Positions 1 to 8,883 of a stretch of 64,000 bases of DNA are shown piece after piece. The number at the start of each line of letters is the position of its first letter. The first letter of the stretch is position 1. The stretch comes from Nocardia sp. SYP-A9097. GTDB taxonomy: Bacteria; Actinomycetota; Actinomycetes; Mycobacteriales; Mycobacteriaceae. The DNA lies in assembly GCF_009649815.1 (NCBI RefSeq), contig NZ_WJIC01000003.1, forward strand, positions 310,001-374,000. The letters are read 5' to 3'. The notes under the pieces are model-generated. The model was not told where the DNA came from and made no database searches. It saw only the letters and a list, made by a program, of their open reading frames with translations. The position numbers were made by a program, and so were the translations under genes.

Positions 1-156
1 CCCATCCACCGTGCACACCCGCTCATACCGGATCCGCCCACCATCCGCGGCATGCACCTGATGGAACTTGATGTCATGGTCCTCCGTGGCGGTATAAACC
101 TTCACGGGAACATTGACCAACCCGAACGCGATGGAGCCCTTCCAAATGGACCGCAT
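1..156 (-). CDS. ku: Ku protein, N-terminal 52 residues (runs off the window)
   Basis: Reading the minus strand from the ATG at 156-154 gives a protein beginning MRSIWKGSIAFGLVNVPV, continuing through KVYTATEDHDIKFHQVH and GGRIRYERVC. This is the hallmark N-terminus of bacterial Ku, the DNA-end-binding homodimer that works with LigD in non-homologous end joining. The frame is open to base 1, so about 50 of the usual 260-330 residues are present. The next gene starts 255 bases away on the other strand; that spacer shows no convincing gene. The family call is firm because several consecutive Ku signature segments are intact. Confidence 0.9.
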   Translation of the reverse strand, partial: MRSIWKGSIAFGLVNVPVKVYTATEDHDIKFHQVHAADGGRIRYERVCTVDG

Positions 157-411
157 GATCCCGATCGTACTTCGGACCAGACTTTCCGGTCGGTAATGAC
201 CACCCAACCTGCGGTGTATTCGTCGAAGTGGCGGCGGGCGCTCTCGATACGGCCGAGATATCGGTGCGCCCAGTCGCACATACCGTCGATGGCCATCCGT
301 AAATGCAGTCGCCGGCCAGCCGCGCCTCGGAACGGTTGAATGCGCTATCACAGCCGCATACCGGACTGATCGAGACGGTCATGTCCACGAGCGAGTTGGC
401 ATCGAGAGTCG

Positions 412-810
412 TTGTCGCGCAGCCTCACCGAAGACTTCTGGTGCGGATCTCCCTACTGTGGAGGTGTGATCGAACCGGATTGGTACTGCACCGAGGTGAT
501 CCCGCGCCTGATCGATGTCGACGTCGTGGTCGAGACCGACCACGTGCTCGCCTTCCGTCCACCGATTCCGGGATTCGGTACCGAGCATGTGATCGTGGTG
601 CCGAAGGAGCACGTCCGCTTCTTGCTGGAGCTGGAACCGGATCTCGGGGCTCAGCTGCTGACAGTCGTACAAGAGGTCGCCGAGCAAGTTGTTGCCGAGT
701 ATGGGGGTTGTCAGGTACTGACGAACCTCGGCGACGAGCAGCACAATCGGCATCTTCACCTACACGTCGCAGCCGGTGCGGGCTTGGCACGGTTCATATC
801 TCCCCGCTGA
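412..810 (+). CDS. HIT family protein
   Basis: A 132-residue histidine-triad protein. The C-terminal half carries the active-site motif HLHLHVAAG, and the centre has the GTEHVIVVPKEHV strand expected for the HIT nucleotide-binding fold. HIT enzymes hydrolyse or transfer nucleoside monophosphates; the substrate cannot be told here. The start is uncertain: the TTG at 412 has a weak purine tract upstream, while a GTG at 466 would still retain the entire HIT domain (beginning VIEPDWYC). It stands alone, divergent from ku, and no operon partner is evident. Confidence 0.8.
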   Translation: MSRSLTEDFWCGSPYCGGVIEPDWYCTEVIPRLIDVDVVVETDHVLAFRPPIPGFGTEHVIVVPKEHVRFLLELEPDLGAQLLTVVQEVAEQVVAEYGGCQVLTNLGDEQHNRHLHLHVAAGAGLARFISPR

Positions 811-996
811 TTCGGCGAGAGCTGCCGCCATCCGCTATGCCACCTATCGCGGTGATCGAACCTCGCGGGGCCTGATCGTGGGTCGGCGGCGAGCCGGACG
901 TGCCACCTGGGAGATCACTGATCGCGGCCGCAGGACACTCGCCACTCGCGGGCGGTATTACCGATAGCCCGAATTACCTTGGACCGAGGTGGTTTC

Positions 997-1335
997 ATGT
1001 CAGCGCTCGCTCATATCATCCTGGTCGTACTGTCTTGGATCGTCGTCGTATCGGTCGCCTGGTGGGGCCTCGCCGACCCCCGGCCGGATCCGTCCCCGAA
1101 CGAGTTGCCACTCATCGCAAATGACCACCCATTCCGCCGCGTCCCGCTTCGCAACCTCCACCGTCTACAACGGCAGGCATCGCGCCTGAGCTCTGGCTCA
1201 GGACGGCCAACCGGTCCCGCTGTTCGGTTCGTTGGGCCGGCCGAGTGGGGTGGCCAGGTCATCCACCGAGCGAATCGAATGCTTCGCGTCTCGGCCGGGT
1301 GCGCCTACGGTCATCTGGCACAGTCATACCCATGA
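997..1335 (+). CDS. small hypothetical membrane protein
   Basis: A 112-residue reading frame starting with ATG at 997, preceded by GAGGTGG at good spacing. The N-terminus (SALAHIILVVLSWIVVVSV) is a clear single membrane-spanning segment followed by an Asp/Pro-rich stretch, so the first 45 residues look genuine. The remainder is Arg-rich and of low character. Its TGA overlaps the ATG of the next gene (ATGA at 1332-1335), which supports translation. I do not recognise a family; the C-terminal part could be non-coding. Confidence 0.4.
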   Translation: MSALAHIILVVLSWIVVVSVAWWGLADPRPDPSPNELPLIANDHPFRRVPLRNLHRLQRQASRLSSGSGRPTGPAVRFVGPAEWGGQVIHRANRMLRVSAGCAYGHLAQSYP

Positions 1336-2129
1336 CTGTGAGTCGAGCCGGTTCATTGGCGGCACTGCGGGCCGAGCGGAGCACTGTGCTCGAGTTCTGC
1401 ACCGGTCTGGAGCCCCGGGAGTGGGCCGCGCCGAGTGCGGCGGCGGGGTGGAGTGTGCAGGACGTTGTGGTGCATATGACCGCGGGGGTGCGGGCGGTGA
1501 TCACTCCGTCGGCGGTGCGGTCGATGGCGTCGCGGCAGATCGAGCGGACCAATGATGCTGTGGTGGCCGAAAGTGGTTCGCTCACACCGGAACAGGCGCT
1601 GGCGGGATTCGAGGTTTGGAGTGCTCGGGGGATTGTGGGGCTGACGGCCGCGACGGTTCCGGGTATCGCGAGCCTGCGACTGCGGGTCGGTGAGCTCGGC
1701 TGGCATCCGCTGCGGATCTTTCCCGCCCTGTACCTGTTCGACTGGCACACGCACCTGCGGCACGACATCGCGCCCGCGCTCGGGCGCCCGGCTCCTGCGA
1801 CCGATGCGGGGCGGATGTCGGCGATTCTGGGGTGGTTGACGGCGTTACTGGAACAGTCGCATCGCACGCAATTGGGATGGCTGGACGCGCCCGTGGCAAT
1901 CACCCTGAGCGGCCCCGGCGGGGGAACTTGGCGGATTGAACCCGCTCCGCGAAATCGATTGCGGGTCAACCCCGGAACCGCGTCAGACTCAGCTGCTCAC
2001 ATCCACGCTCAGGCGCTGGAATTCCCGGTCTGGGCGACCACCCGCCGCGGCTGGCGGGACTGCGATGTGGTCATCGAGGGCGATGCCGAGTTGGGCGCGC
2101 GGTTCCTGGACTCGATCAATCTGGTGTGA
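1332..2129 (+). CDS. DinB-fold maleylpyruvate isomerase family (mycothiol-dependent) protein
   Basis: A protein of 265 residues with the four-helix DinB/MDMPI architecture: an N-terminal LEFCTGLEPREWAAPSA helix region, GWSVQDVVVHMTAG (the metal-binding His region typical of these proteins), and DWHTHLRHDI in the third helix supplying further histidines. The C-terminal part resembles an SCP2-like domain (DCDVVIEGDAEL). Relatives include mycothiol-dependent maleylpyruvate isomerase, but most members have unknown thiol-transferase functions. The ATG at 1332 was chosen because it gives the family-length N-terminus and overlaps the upstream stop; longer upstream extensions are not family-like. Confidence 0.75.
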   Translation: MTVSRAGSLAALRAERSTVLEFCTGLEPREWAAPSAAAGWSVQDVVVHMTAGVRAVITPSAVRSMASRQIERTNDAVVAESGSLTPEQALAGFEVWSARGIVGLTAATVPGIASLRLRVGELGWHPLRIFPALYLFDWHTHLRHDIAPALGRPAPATDAGRMSAILGWLTALLEQSHRTQLGWLDAPVAITLSGPGGGTWRIEPAPRNRLRVNPGTASDSAAHIHAQALEFPVWATTRRGWRDCDVVIEGDAELGARFLDSINLV

Positions 2130-2265
2130 GCCGTGGTCGGTTTGCGCTGGAGTGTGCCCCATCCAACGTGCTTGTGCCGGAACGACTTTGCTCGGATGGG
2201 TTGGGGGTTGTCAACCGGCGGGTAGTTACCGGGTGATAGCAGGGGCGGGGGACGAACTATGTCTA

Positions 2266-2928
2266 TTACGGAGTTTCGGGGGCAGATATCGCCACCCGCT
2301 CTGCCCGGTGCAGCCCACGCGTCGCATACGCGGCCACTCCCACGCAGGCGAGTGCGGCGAGTATCAGTAACTGCAGTGTGCGGGGCACTTTATAGCTGAG
2401 CCGGGTCCAATTGGTGATCTCGGCCGTCGGCGCGGCGACCGTCGGCGCATGGGCTGGGCCATAGGTGGTCTGTGCGATCGCCCGCAATTCGGTGGCGCTG
2501 ACATCCGGCCCGCACCCGTGCGCCTGCCAGGCGGCTCCCTGCGAATACGGTGACGACACAAGCAATAGTGTCGGCCGCCCGATCGTGAACCCGGTACCGC
2601 AACCGCTGCTGGTATTGACGCCCACCGTGGTGGTCGACCCCACCTCCCCATTGAAGACTTCGGTCACCTGGAATTCGTAAAGGTCCGCATCCCGCCCATG
2701 CAGCACCTTGGTCGGCGTCCCGATGAACACCCCGCCCGCCTTCGCGACGGCCACATCCGGGTTCACAACCGCACATGAGCAGGTGATTTGCGGAACCCCC
2801 TGCAGAAAGTATCCGACCACCGCGAGTAGCGCGACAACCAGCCCCGCGAACGCGATCCGGCGAGTCACCCGCCAAACACGCTGAGAACGAACATATTTCG
2901 GCTGTGGCGGACCCTGACTAGTGCTCAC
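2266..2928 (-). CDS. exported, membrane-anchored protein with a TIMP/NTR-like OB domain
   Basis: About 220 residues. There is a positively charged N-terminus, a signal segment (IAFAGLVVALLAVVGYFLQG) and then a mature domain opening with a CSC motif. The domain continues with GGVFIGTPTKV, YEFQVTEVFNGEV and GCGTGFTIGRPTLLLVSS. That layout (Cys at the start of the mature chain, small beta barrel, a later paired Cys) resembles tissue-inhibitor-of-metalloproteinase/NTR-like OB folds found in actinobacteria and bacilli. A second membrane helix near the C-terminus (LLILAALACVGVAAY) would leave the domain outside the cell. The GTG at 2928 is preferred; a TTG at 2958 is possible. Function unknown. Confidence 0.6.
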   Translation of the reverse strand: MSTSQGPPQPKYVRSQRVWRVTRRIAFAGLVVALLAVVGYFLQGVPQITCSCAVVNPDVAVAKAGGVFIGTPTKVLHGRDADLYEFQVTEVFNGEVGSTTTVGVNTSSGCGTGFTIGRPTLLLVSSPYSQGAAWQAHGCGPDVSATELRAIAQTTYGPAHAPTVAAPTAEITNWTRLSYKVPRTLQLLILAALACVGVAAYATRGLHRAERVAISAPETP

Positions 2929-2977
2929 GCCGCAGACGGTAGCAGTGCGCGCGGCCAAGCGCCCAGAGTGGACGTTG

Positions 2978-3601
2978 TCAGAGTACGAGGTTGGTCAGTT
3001 GATCCCAGTCGAGTCGGATTCGGATCGGCAGCTCGACGGCGAAAGTGGTTTCGGGCTTGAGGATTTGGGCCAGCCGGTAGTGGCCGACGCTGTGGTCGAG
3101 GCCGTAGGTCTCGATGGCGGTGACTTCGCTGTCGGAGACGCTGACCAGCCAGTACCAGGGGATTCCGGCGGCGGCGTACTCACTCATCTTTTCCAGGCGA
3201 TCGGTCTTGATATGACTGGGAGAGATGACCTCGACCGCGATCTTCAAATGCCAGGCATGCAGTGGCCGTACATCGGCGGGAACACATTCGAAGAGTGCGA
3301 TGTCAAGGCGGCGGATTGTCGCGCGCGGCGCCTCCCAGAGGACGACATCGAAGTCTTGGTTGGTGTCGAGGCAGACCGATGGGTCCTCAACCATGTGGTC
3401 GCGAGCCGCGGTCTCCAGCATCGTGAGCAGACGATGTACGGCCTTCTGATGCGCACGGGTCGGGGATTCGGCACGCACGGCGTCCCCATTGACCACCTCG
3501 ACCAGTCGGCAGAACTCCTCGGGGAGCTCGCGCCAGATATCAACGGTGATCGGCTCGGGCTGGATATTGTCCGGCCGAGCCCAGTCGAAGATCGCAGACA
3601 T
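2978..3601 (-). CDS. Uma2 family (DUF820) restriction-endonuclease-fold protein
   Basis: A 207-residue protein. It has the family's N-terminal LPEEFCRLVEVVNGDAV segment, the mid-region RRLDIALF strand, the core KIAVEVISPSHIKTDRLEKM, and AAAGIPWYWLV near the C-terminus. The Asp and Glu residues in the PD-(D/E)xK-like core (D of RLDIA, E of VEVIS) are present. Uma2 proteins are abundant in actinobacteria and cyanobacteria; their biological role is not established. The gene is monocistronic, with no toxin/antitoxin or restriction partner beside it. Confidence 0.8.
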   Translation of the reverse strand: MSAIFDWARPDNIQPEPITVDIWRELPEEFCRLVEVVNGDAVRAESPTRAHQKAVHRLLTMLETAARDHMVEDPSVCLDTNQDFDVVLWEAPRATIRRLDIALFECVPADVRPLHAWHLKIAVEVISPSHIKTDRLEKMSEYAAAGIPWYWLVSVSDSEVTAIETYGLDHSVGHYRLAQILKPETTFAVELPIRIRLDWDQLTNLVL

Positions 3602-3675
3602 GAGCTGAATTCTATGTGGTAGGGCCGAGGTCCGGTCGCAGGCCGAGGCAGATTTCGAACACTTGTGGCACGCCG

Positions 3676-4965
3676 TCAGCGCCTGAGTTTGCTGATGAGA
3701 CGGGTCGGTGGGTTCCGGGGTCGGGTTCTGGTGAGCCAGTTCGCGATGTCGGTGATGACGGTGGGGGCGACATGGTTGGGGGATTGGTAGGAGGTGGGGG
3801 TGGACGGGCCGGTGCCGGGGAAGAACATGTGGTCGGCGGTGGGGTAGAGGGTGATTCGGGCTTCAGGGTTGGTGGCGAGGGCTTGTTGCCAGGCGGGGAG
3901 GTCGTCGTGGACGGTGACCTGGTAGTCGCGGGTGCCCTGGAGGAGAAGGGTTGGTTTGTTCAGGGCCGCTGCGGCTTCGGCGGGGTGGTAGGTGCGGAGG
4001 TCCAGCCAGTAGGCGGCGGGCCAGCCGAAGAGGAGTTCGGACGTGGGCGTGGAGAGGGAGAGGTCGGGGTTCTCGACCGCGGCTGCTTGGGCGGTGATCG
4101 ATTCGAGAGTGGCGGTGGTGTGCGGGCCGGGGTCAAGGGCGGCAAGGTAATTGGCCACTCGGACGGCGGCGATGGGCAGAGGGACGGTGTCACCGGCCAT
4201 GATCACGACGCCGGCGATGGATGGTTCGGCGGCGGCCACCCGGGGTGCTGCCTTGCCGCCGCCGCTGTGACCCACCACGTACACCTGAGCGGGGTCGACG
4301 CTCGAATGTTGTTGCAGCGTATGGACTGCCGCGATGGTGGTGGGGAGGTATTCCTCGACCATGGTGAAGTCCGGTGCGGTCGCGAGTTGCCCGTGGACGA
4401 AATTCAGCTTGTCGAACCGCAGTACCGCGATCCCGCGACTCGCCAAACCCCAGGCGAGATCCTTGAAAGGCTTGTTCGGTCCCACTGTTTGATCCCGGTC
4501 GGTGGGGCCGGAGGCGAGTAGGACAGCGCCTGGGAACGGACCGCGGCCACGGGGCAGGGTCAGGGTGCCGGGGACGGATCCGGCGTCGGTTTCGAGCGAA
4601 ACCTCTTGTTCGGTAAAACGTTTCGGTGTGGCGTAGCCCGGCGGTTCCCACGCGCCGGCCGGTGGGGCGAGGCGGATTCCGTGCAGTTGCCCGGCACTGT
4701 CGACGGATACGACCAAGGTGAGTTCGCCGCGTTCACAGTTCACCGGCACGCTCACCCGGACCAGTTCGCCGTCGAGAGGTTCGGTGGCCGCCGCGCCGAT
4801 GGTCTGGACCGTGCCGACCCGAGCGGTCCAGGCCACGCCGACCGTCTCGGCCGACACCACTGCCCGCAGGCGTGGCGCGAAGAGTTCTTCGATTTCGGTG
4901 AAGCGTTCGTCGCGCGCCCACTCCGCCACCGTCGTGGCGATCGCGACGGGGTCTGTCTCTGCCAT
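3676..4965 (-). CDS. alpha/beta hydrolase with N-terminal DUF3887-like domain
   Basis: About 429 residues. Residues 1-110 form a small domain (AEWARDERFTEIEELFAP, then VGVAWTARVGTV) of the DUF3887 type. The rest is a serine hydrolase: the FPGAVLLASGPTDRDQ strand, nucleophile elbow VVGHSGGGKAAP, a late acidic residue region (LLLQGTRDYQV) and the terminal His in TADHMFFPG. The likely activity is esterase or peptidase; substrate unknown. The ATG at 4965 was chosen because longer versions run through the divergent promoter. It faces the HTH gene at 5030 across a 64-base spacer holding an inverted repeat, suggesting control by that regulator. Confidence 0.8.
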   Translation of the reverse strand: MAETDPVAIATTVAEWARDERFTEIEELFAPRLRAVVSAETVGVAWTARVGTVQTIGAAATEPLDGELVRVSVPVNCERGELTLVVSVDSAGQLHGIRLAPPAGAWEPPGYATPKRFTEQEVSLETDAGSVPGTLTLPRGRGPFPGAVLLASGPTDRDQTVGPNKPFKDLAWGLASRGIAVLRFDKLNFVHGQLATAPDFTMVEEYLPTTIAAVHTLQQHSSVDPAQVYVVGHSGGGKAAPRVAAAEPSIAGVVIMAGDTVPLPIAAVRVANYLAALDPGPHTTATLESITAQAAAVENPDLSLSTPTSELLFGWPAAYWLDLRTYHPAEAAAALNKPTLLLQGTRDYQVTVHDDLPAWQQALATNPEARITLYPTADHMFFPGTGPSTPTSYQSPNHVAPTVITDIANWLTRTRPRNPPTRLISKLRR

Positions 4966-4983
4966 TGTTCCCACCTGCCAACC

Positions 4984-5021
4984 ATTCTCATGTTTTGCGA
5001 ACAATAACATGGTGTGAGAAT
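4984..5021. promoter_or_regulatory. nested inverted repeat, probable operator between hydrolase and HTH regulator
   Basis: ATTCTCA at 4984-4990 is mirrored by TGAGAAT at 5015-5021. Inside them CATGTT (4989-4994) is mirrored by AACATG (5006-5011). The element fills the 64-base divergent spacer and is locally AT-rich, as expected for overlapping divergent promoters controlled by the adjacent regulator. This is inference from symmetry and position. Confidence 0.45.
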
Positions 5022-5029
5022 GTTGTGCG

Positions 5030-5581
5030 GTGGATCCGTTCGAGCTGCTGGCCCATCCGGTGCGATTGCGCATAGTGCACGCCATGCGCGGCGGTCGCGT
5101 CCTGACCACCGCCGATCTGTGCGCCCGGCTCCCCGATGTGTCCAAGGCGACCGCATACCGCCACGTCGAACTGCTGGCGAATGCCGGTGTGCTGGAGGTT
5201 GCGGAGGAGCGGCGGGTGCGCGGCGCGGTGGAGCGTCGGTATCGGCTACGCCCGGAACGGGCGATTGTCGAGACCGAGACCGCGGCGGCACTATCCGCCG
5301 ATGAGCAGCGCGGGGTCTTCGCCACCGCCATGGCGGTATTGATCGCCGAGTTCAATGCTTATCTGGATCGCGAGAATGCCGACCCGGCAGCCGATTTGGT
5401 CGGCTACCGGCAACATGCGGTGTGGCTCGACCGCGCCGAGCTGGAGGAGATGATCGTGGAGCTGCGCGGCGTCATCCTGCCGCGCCTGGCCAATCGGCCC
5501 ACGTCGGAACGTGGCCAATACCTGCTCAGCCCAATACTTTTCCCGATCGAAGGGCCTTCGGAGGATGCTGATCCGGCGTAA
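5030..5581 (+). CDS. ArsR-like winged-HTH transcriptional regulator
   Basis: A 183-residue protein. It starts with DPFELLAHPVRLRIVHAM, the ArsR-type first helix, followed by a winged helix (LTTADLCARLPDVSKATAYRHVELLANAGVLEV) and an RYRL wing strand. The C-terminal ~100 residues form an effector or dimer domain with no metal-binding motif that I recognise. The GTG at 5030 is the only start that preserves the first helix. Divergent orientation from the alpha/beta hydrolase and the shared inverted repeat suggest it regulates that gene and itself. Confidence 0.8.
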   Translation: MDPFELLAHPVRLRIVHAMRGGRVLTTADLCARLPDVSKATAYRHVELLANAGVLEVAEERRVRGAVERRYRLRPERAIVETETAAALSADEQRGVFATAMAVLIAEFNAYLDRENADPAADLVGYRQHAVWLDRAELEEMIVELRGVILPRLANRPTSERGQYLLSPILFPIEGPSEDADPA

Positions 5582-5593
5582 GACCGACCCGGC

Positions 5594-7273
5594 TCAGCGC
5601 CGTTCGATCCGGGAGGGCGGGGGAGACACCGCGCCGTGTGCGCGCAGATATGACTCCAGGGCATCGAGGTCCATCGGGCCGACCGCGAGGCCGGTGCTGC
5701 GTGTGAAGACGCTGAAGCCGTCACCGCCGGAGGACAGGAAGTTATTGGTCGAGACCCGATAGGAGGCAACGGGATTCAGTGGCTGTCCGCCAATACGCAC
5801 GGTATCGGCGAGGATCTTGTGCCCCTTCGGCGCGGCCTCGGAGTAGGCGTAGGTGATGCCCGCGATCGAAAGCACCGCCGTTTTGCTGACATTGTCCCAC
5901 TGCTGTTCAAGCAACTCGATAATCTGCTGCCCGGTCAGGCTGACCGTCACCACCTGATTTCCGAAGGGCTGCACCGTATATGCCCGCTCGTAGGTGATCG
6001 GCCCGGCGGGCAGATCCGCGCGCACACCCCCGGGGTTCATGACGGCGGCCACGGCTCCGGCGGCGGTGGTGCCGTCGAGCATGGTGTCGGCCAGCAGATC
6101 ACCCAGTGGTGAGTCGCCCGCGGGTGCCGGGTCGGCGGGCAGTGCCGCGGTGGCCGTGCCGATCACCCGTTGCGCGAGTGGTTTGGATTGGTCCGCATAG
6201 AAATTCACCAGCTTGGTGGCGGCCAGGTCGGGGGTGATATCGCGGGTCACGACCCGATTGACCGCCGTCGCGTCCACCGTGCCGTCATGGAACCGCAGCG
6301 TGATATCGGTGATCAGGCGTCCGAAGGAGGATGCCTGGGTGATGACCTTCCCATTGATGGTGCAGTTGTAGGACTGATGCGTGTGCGCGGTGATCAGCAC
6401 CTTCACCGCGGCATCGGTATGTGTGGCCAAATCGGTTACCGGAGAAGTGATATCGGCGCACCCGTTGTAGTCCACCGGCGCGCCCTTGGTGCGCTGCGCG
6501 CCACCGTCGTGCAGCAGTGCGACGATGGTCTCCGCCCCCGCGACCTTCATCTCGGGCACATACTTGTTGATCGCGTCGGCCTCGTTGCCGAAGCTGTAGC
6601 CCCGAATACCTTCGGGCAGAACAATATTCGCGGTATCCGCAGTGACGGTCCCGACCACGCCGATCTTGTGCCCGCCGACCTCGAGCATGGTCCAGGGCCG
6701 CAACCCCTTCGGGAGATTGCCGGTGCCGTCCGTGACATTCGCGGCCAGGTATGGGAACTCCGCACCGGTGAACGGATCACCGGGCACGCAGCCGTCCGCC
6801 GCGCACCCACCCTGCTGCAGACGCGCCAATTCCACTACGCCATGGTCGAACTCGTGATTCCCGACCGATGACGCGGCCACCCCGATCGAGTTCATGAAGT
6901 CGATGGTCGGCTCATCGTGGAAGAGCGCCGAGATCAACGGACTCGCCCCGACATTGTCCCCGGCGGCCAATATCGCACTGGCCGGATACGCCGCTTTCAA
7001 CTTGGCCAAATGTGCCGCCAGATAGGCCGCACCACCCGCCTGCACGCCGCCCACCTGCCCATTGCTCCCGGTCGGCGGCTGCAGATTCCCGTGCAGATCG
7101 TTCAGCCCGAAAAGATGCACCTCTCCCGGCTGCGCGGCAGGCAGGTCACCGGTCGAAACCACTGCTGCCGCACCGGAAGTGGTGGGTGCGGCGGTGTCGC
7201 CGGAACTACCGCATCCGGCCACCAGCAGCACGCTGAACAGGGCCGCACCTATGCCACGCGCGCGTCGAGTCAT
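5594..7273 (-). CDS. bifunctional metallophosphatase/5'-nucleotidase lipoprotein
   Basis: A 559-residue UshA-type enzyme that would hydrolyse nucleoside 5'-phosphates outside the membrane. The N-terminus is a lipoprotein signal ending in the lipobox LLVAGC. The metallophosphatase domain shows NDLHGNL, ILAAGDNVGASP, VGNHEFDHG and ITAHTHQSY, which carry the dinuclear-metal ligands. The C-terminal 5'-nucleotidase domain follows from about residue 370 (SPLGDLLADTML, VMNPGGVRADL, FLSSGGDGFSVF). It lies just downstream of pucR on the same strand. A role in feeding nucleosides to the purine catabolic operon is an attractive inference. The ATG at 7273 gives a standard signal peptide. Confidence 0.88.
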   Translation of the reverse strand: MTRRARGIGAALFSVLLVAGCGSSGDTAAPTTSGAAAVVSTGDLPAAQPGEVHLFGLNDLHGNLQPPTGSNGQVGGVQAGGAAYLAAHLAKLKAAYPASAILAAGDNVGASPLISALFHDEPTIDFMNSIGVAASSVGNHEFDHGVVELARLQQGGCAADGCVPGDPFTGAEFPYLAANVTDGTGNLPKGLRPWTMLEVGGHKIGVVGTVTADTANIVLPEGIRGYSFGNEADAINKYVPEMKVAGAETIVALLHDGGAQRTKGAPVDYNGCADITSPVTDLATHTDAAVKVLITAHTHQSYNCTINGKVITQASSFGRLITDITLRFHDGTVDATAVNRVVTRDITPDLAATKLVNFYADQSKPLAQRVIGTATAALPADPAPAGDSPLGDLLADTMLDGTTAAGAVAAVMNPGGVRADLPAGPITYERAYTVQPFGNQVVTVSLTGQQIIELLEQQWDNVSKTAVLSIAGITYAYSEAAPKGHKILADTVRIGGQPLNPVASYRVSTNNFLSSGGDGFSVFTRSTGLAVGPMDLDALESYLRAHGAVSPPPSRIERR

Positions 7274-7340
7274 ACGCCCGACTCTGGCAGATGCCGTTGG
7301 CACCCGCACGACGGGCAGGTGAATTCGCCGGAGCGATTCG

Positions 7341-8849
7341 TCAGCGCAGGGCCAGCGCCAGGAAGAAGTCGACCCGGTCTTCCAGGCGTGACAGATCGCG
7401 GTCGGTGAGCTCCTCGATGCGCTGCACCCGATAGCGGAGCGTATTCACGTGCACATGCAGCAGATCGGCGCATTTGGACCAGGACCCGGACACTTGCAGG
7501 AACGTCTCCAGGGTGTGCACCAGATCGGCCCGATTATCGCGATCGTAGATGGCCAGCGGGTCGAGCAATCGCACCCGGAACATCCGGCGCACCTCGTCCG
7601 GAACACTGGCCAGCAGCAGCATGTGCGTGGCCAGTTCGTCATGCCGCACGACGCTGGTGGGCTGATTCCGCTCGGCCGCCATGCGCCGGGCATATCGCGC
7701 CTCTTCGACCGCGCCACGCAGACTTTCACCGTCCACGCCACCGCTGATGCCCACCGCCAGGCGACTGCCCTGCAATCCCGGCTCCAGTGCTTCGACCGCA
7801 CGATGAATGCGATCGTCCAGGCTGCCGTCATCGCCGATCGGCACCAGCGCGATGGCCTCGCCGTCGACCACACCTGCGGCCGGGCTTCTGTCATAAAGGA
7901 TTTCGCGCAACAGTGAGCGTAATTCCCTGGGGCGCACCGCACCCGAATCAGCGGTGGCGGCGACGGCGAGATACCGCTCGGACAACGCCAGCCCCGTAAG
8001 TTCCAGCCGCGAAACGATTTCGGCGGGTTTGGCGTCCGACACAACCAGTTCGATGAGCTCCTGCGCCAGTCGACCCTCGGCATTCTGCCGGTCGTCTTGT
8101 CGGACACGCTCGAGCGCGACGACTGCGGCGAGTTCGCCGATTATCGCCCGGTGCTCCTCGGGCCAGTCCTTGTAGTCGCTCTCGAACACCATGAACCAGT
8201 CCGCGACCCGCGAGGTGCCGTCCGCGTCCACCGCGAAAAGCGAGAACAGGCTACCGTCCAGCGAATAGGTGTCGGGCAGTCGCTGCGCGGACAGGCAGGC
8301 GGCTTGGACCTGCGCCGACAGCGGTTGCTGCGGTCCGGCCACCACCCGCCCGGTGGAGGACACCACCCAGCACGGCGTGCCGAGATTGCGGTGGATGAGT
8401 TCGAGTACCGAATTCAATCCGCCACCGGAGACGAGTTGGCGATGCCGGTCCAGAATCGCGGCCAGATCCGCTGCCCGCCCGGTGGAGAGATTGCGATTGA
8501 CCTGCTCGGTGACGGTGGCGAAGGCAATATCCTCCGGCACCCGGAACAGTGGGATGCGATGTCGCTCGCACGCCTGCACCAGATCCGCGGGTGGCGCACC
8601 ATATTTCGCGTCGCCCGCGGCCACGGCCGCGACCTTGGCCCGGGCCAGCGCGCCGATGAAGGTCTCGCTGTCCTCGGGTGCGCGCCGCCATTGCAGGCCG
8701 GTGAGCACCAGTTCCCCGCCGGAGAGATATCTGGCAGGGTCGAGCATGTCTGTGGTAACCACCCAGCGAACGAACCTTTCGAGTTCGTCTTCGCCGGTGA
8801 CGAGTTCCAGACCGGCTTCGGTGAGGGCGAGCAGAGAACGCAACCGCAT
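7341..8849 (-). CDS. pucR: PucR-family transcriptional regulator of purine catabolism
   Basis: About 502 residues. The N-terminal PucR domain (residues ~1-120) contains MRLRSLLALTEAGLELVTG and YLSGGELVLTGL. A central GGDEF-like degenerate region follows, then the C-terminal HTH_30 (LETFLQVSGSWSKCADLLH with HVNTLRYRVQRIEEL). PucR-type proteins activate purine-utilisation genes in Bacillus and actinobacteria. It is transcribed divergently from the 16-kb urate/xanthine/glyoxylate unit that begins at 9012, which makes it the obvious pathway regulator. The ATG at 8849 was preferred over an in-frame TTG at 8858. Confidence 0.88.
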   Translation of the reverse strand: MRLRSLLALTEAGLELVTGEDELERFVRWVVTTDMLDPARYLSGGELVLTGLQWRRAPEDSETFIGALARAKVAAVAAGDAKYGAPPADLVQACERHRIPLFRVPEDIAFATVTEQVNRNLSTGRAADLAAILDRHRQLVSGGGLNSVLELIHRNLGTPCWVVSSTGRVVAGPQQPLSAQVQAACLSAQRLPDTYSLDGSLFSLFAVDADGTSRVADWFMVFESDYKDWPEEHRAIIGELAAVVALERVRQDDRQNAEGRLAQELIELVVSDAKPAEIVSRLELTGLALSERYLAVAATADSGAVRPRELRSLLREILYDRSPAAGVVDGEAIALVPIGDDGSLDDRIHRAVEALEPGLQGSRLAVGISGGVDGESLRGAVEEARYARRMAAERNQPTSVVRHDELATHMLLLASVPDEVRRMFRVRLLDPLAIYDRDNRADLVHTLETFLQVSGSWSKCADLLHVHVNTLRYRVQRIEELTDRDLSRLEDRVDFFLALALR

Positions 8850-8873
8850 GATTGCCAACGCTAACAGCGAATG

Positions 8874-8883
8874 ACCCGCGGGT
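8874..8883. promoter_or_regulatory. perfect 10-bp palindrome in the pucR/uraD divergent spacer
   Basis: ACCCGCGGGT lies 25 bases outside the pucR start and about 130 bases before uraD. It is the only perfect palindrome I noticed in this divergent region, and a PucR site is expected there. GC-rich palindromes arise easily by chance in this genome, so support is weak. Confidence 0.25.

Noticed and set aside
102-296. A 64-codon minus-strand frame beginning MAIDGMCDWAHRYLG
   Set aside because: It overlaps the confidently identified Ku start in another frame, has no ribosome site and no family resemblance; treated as chance.
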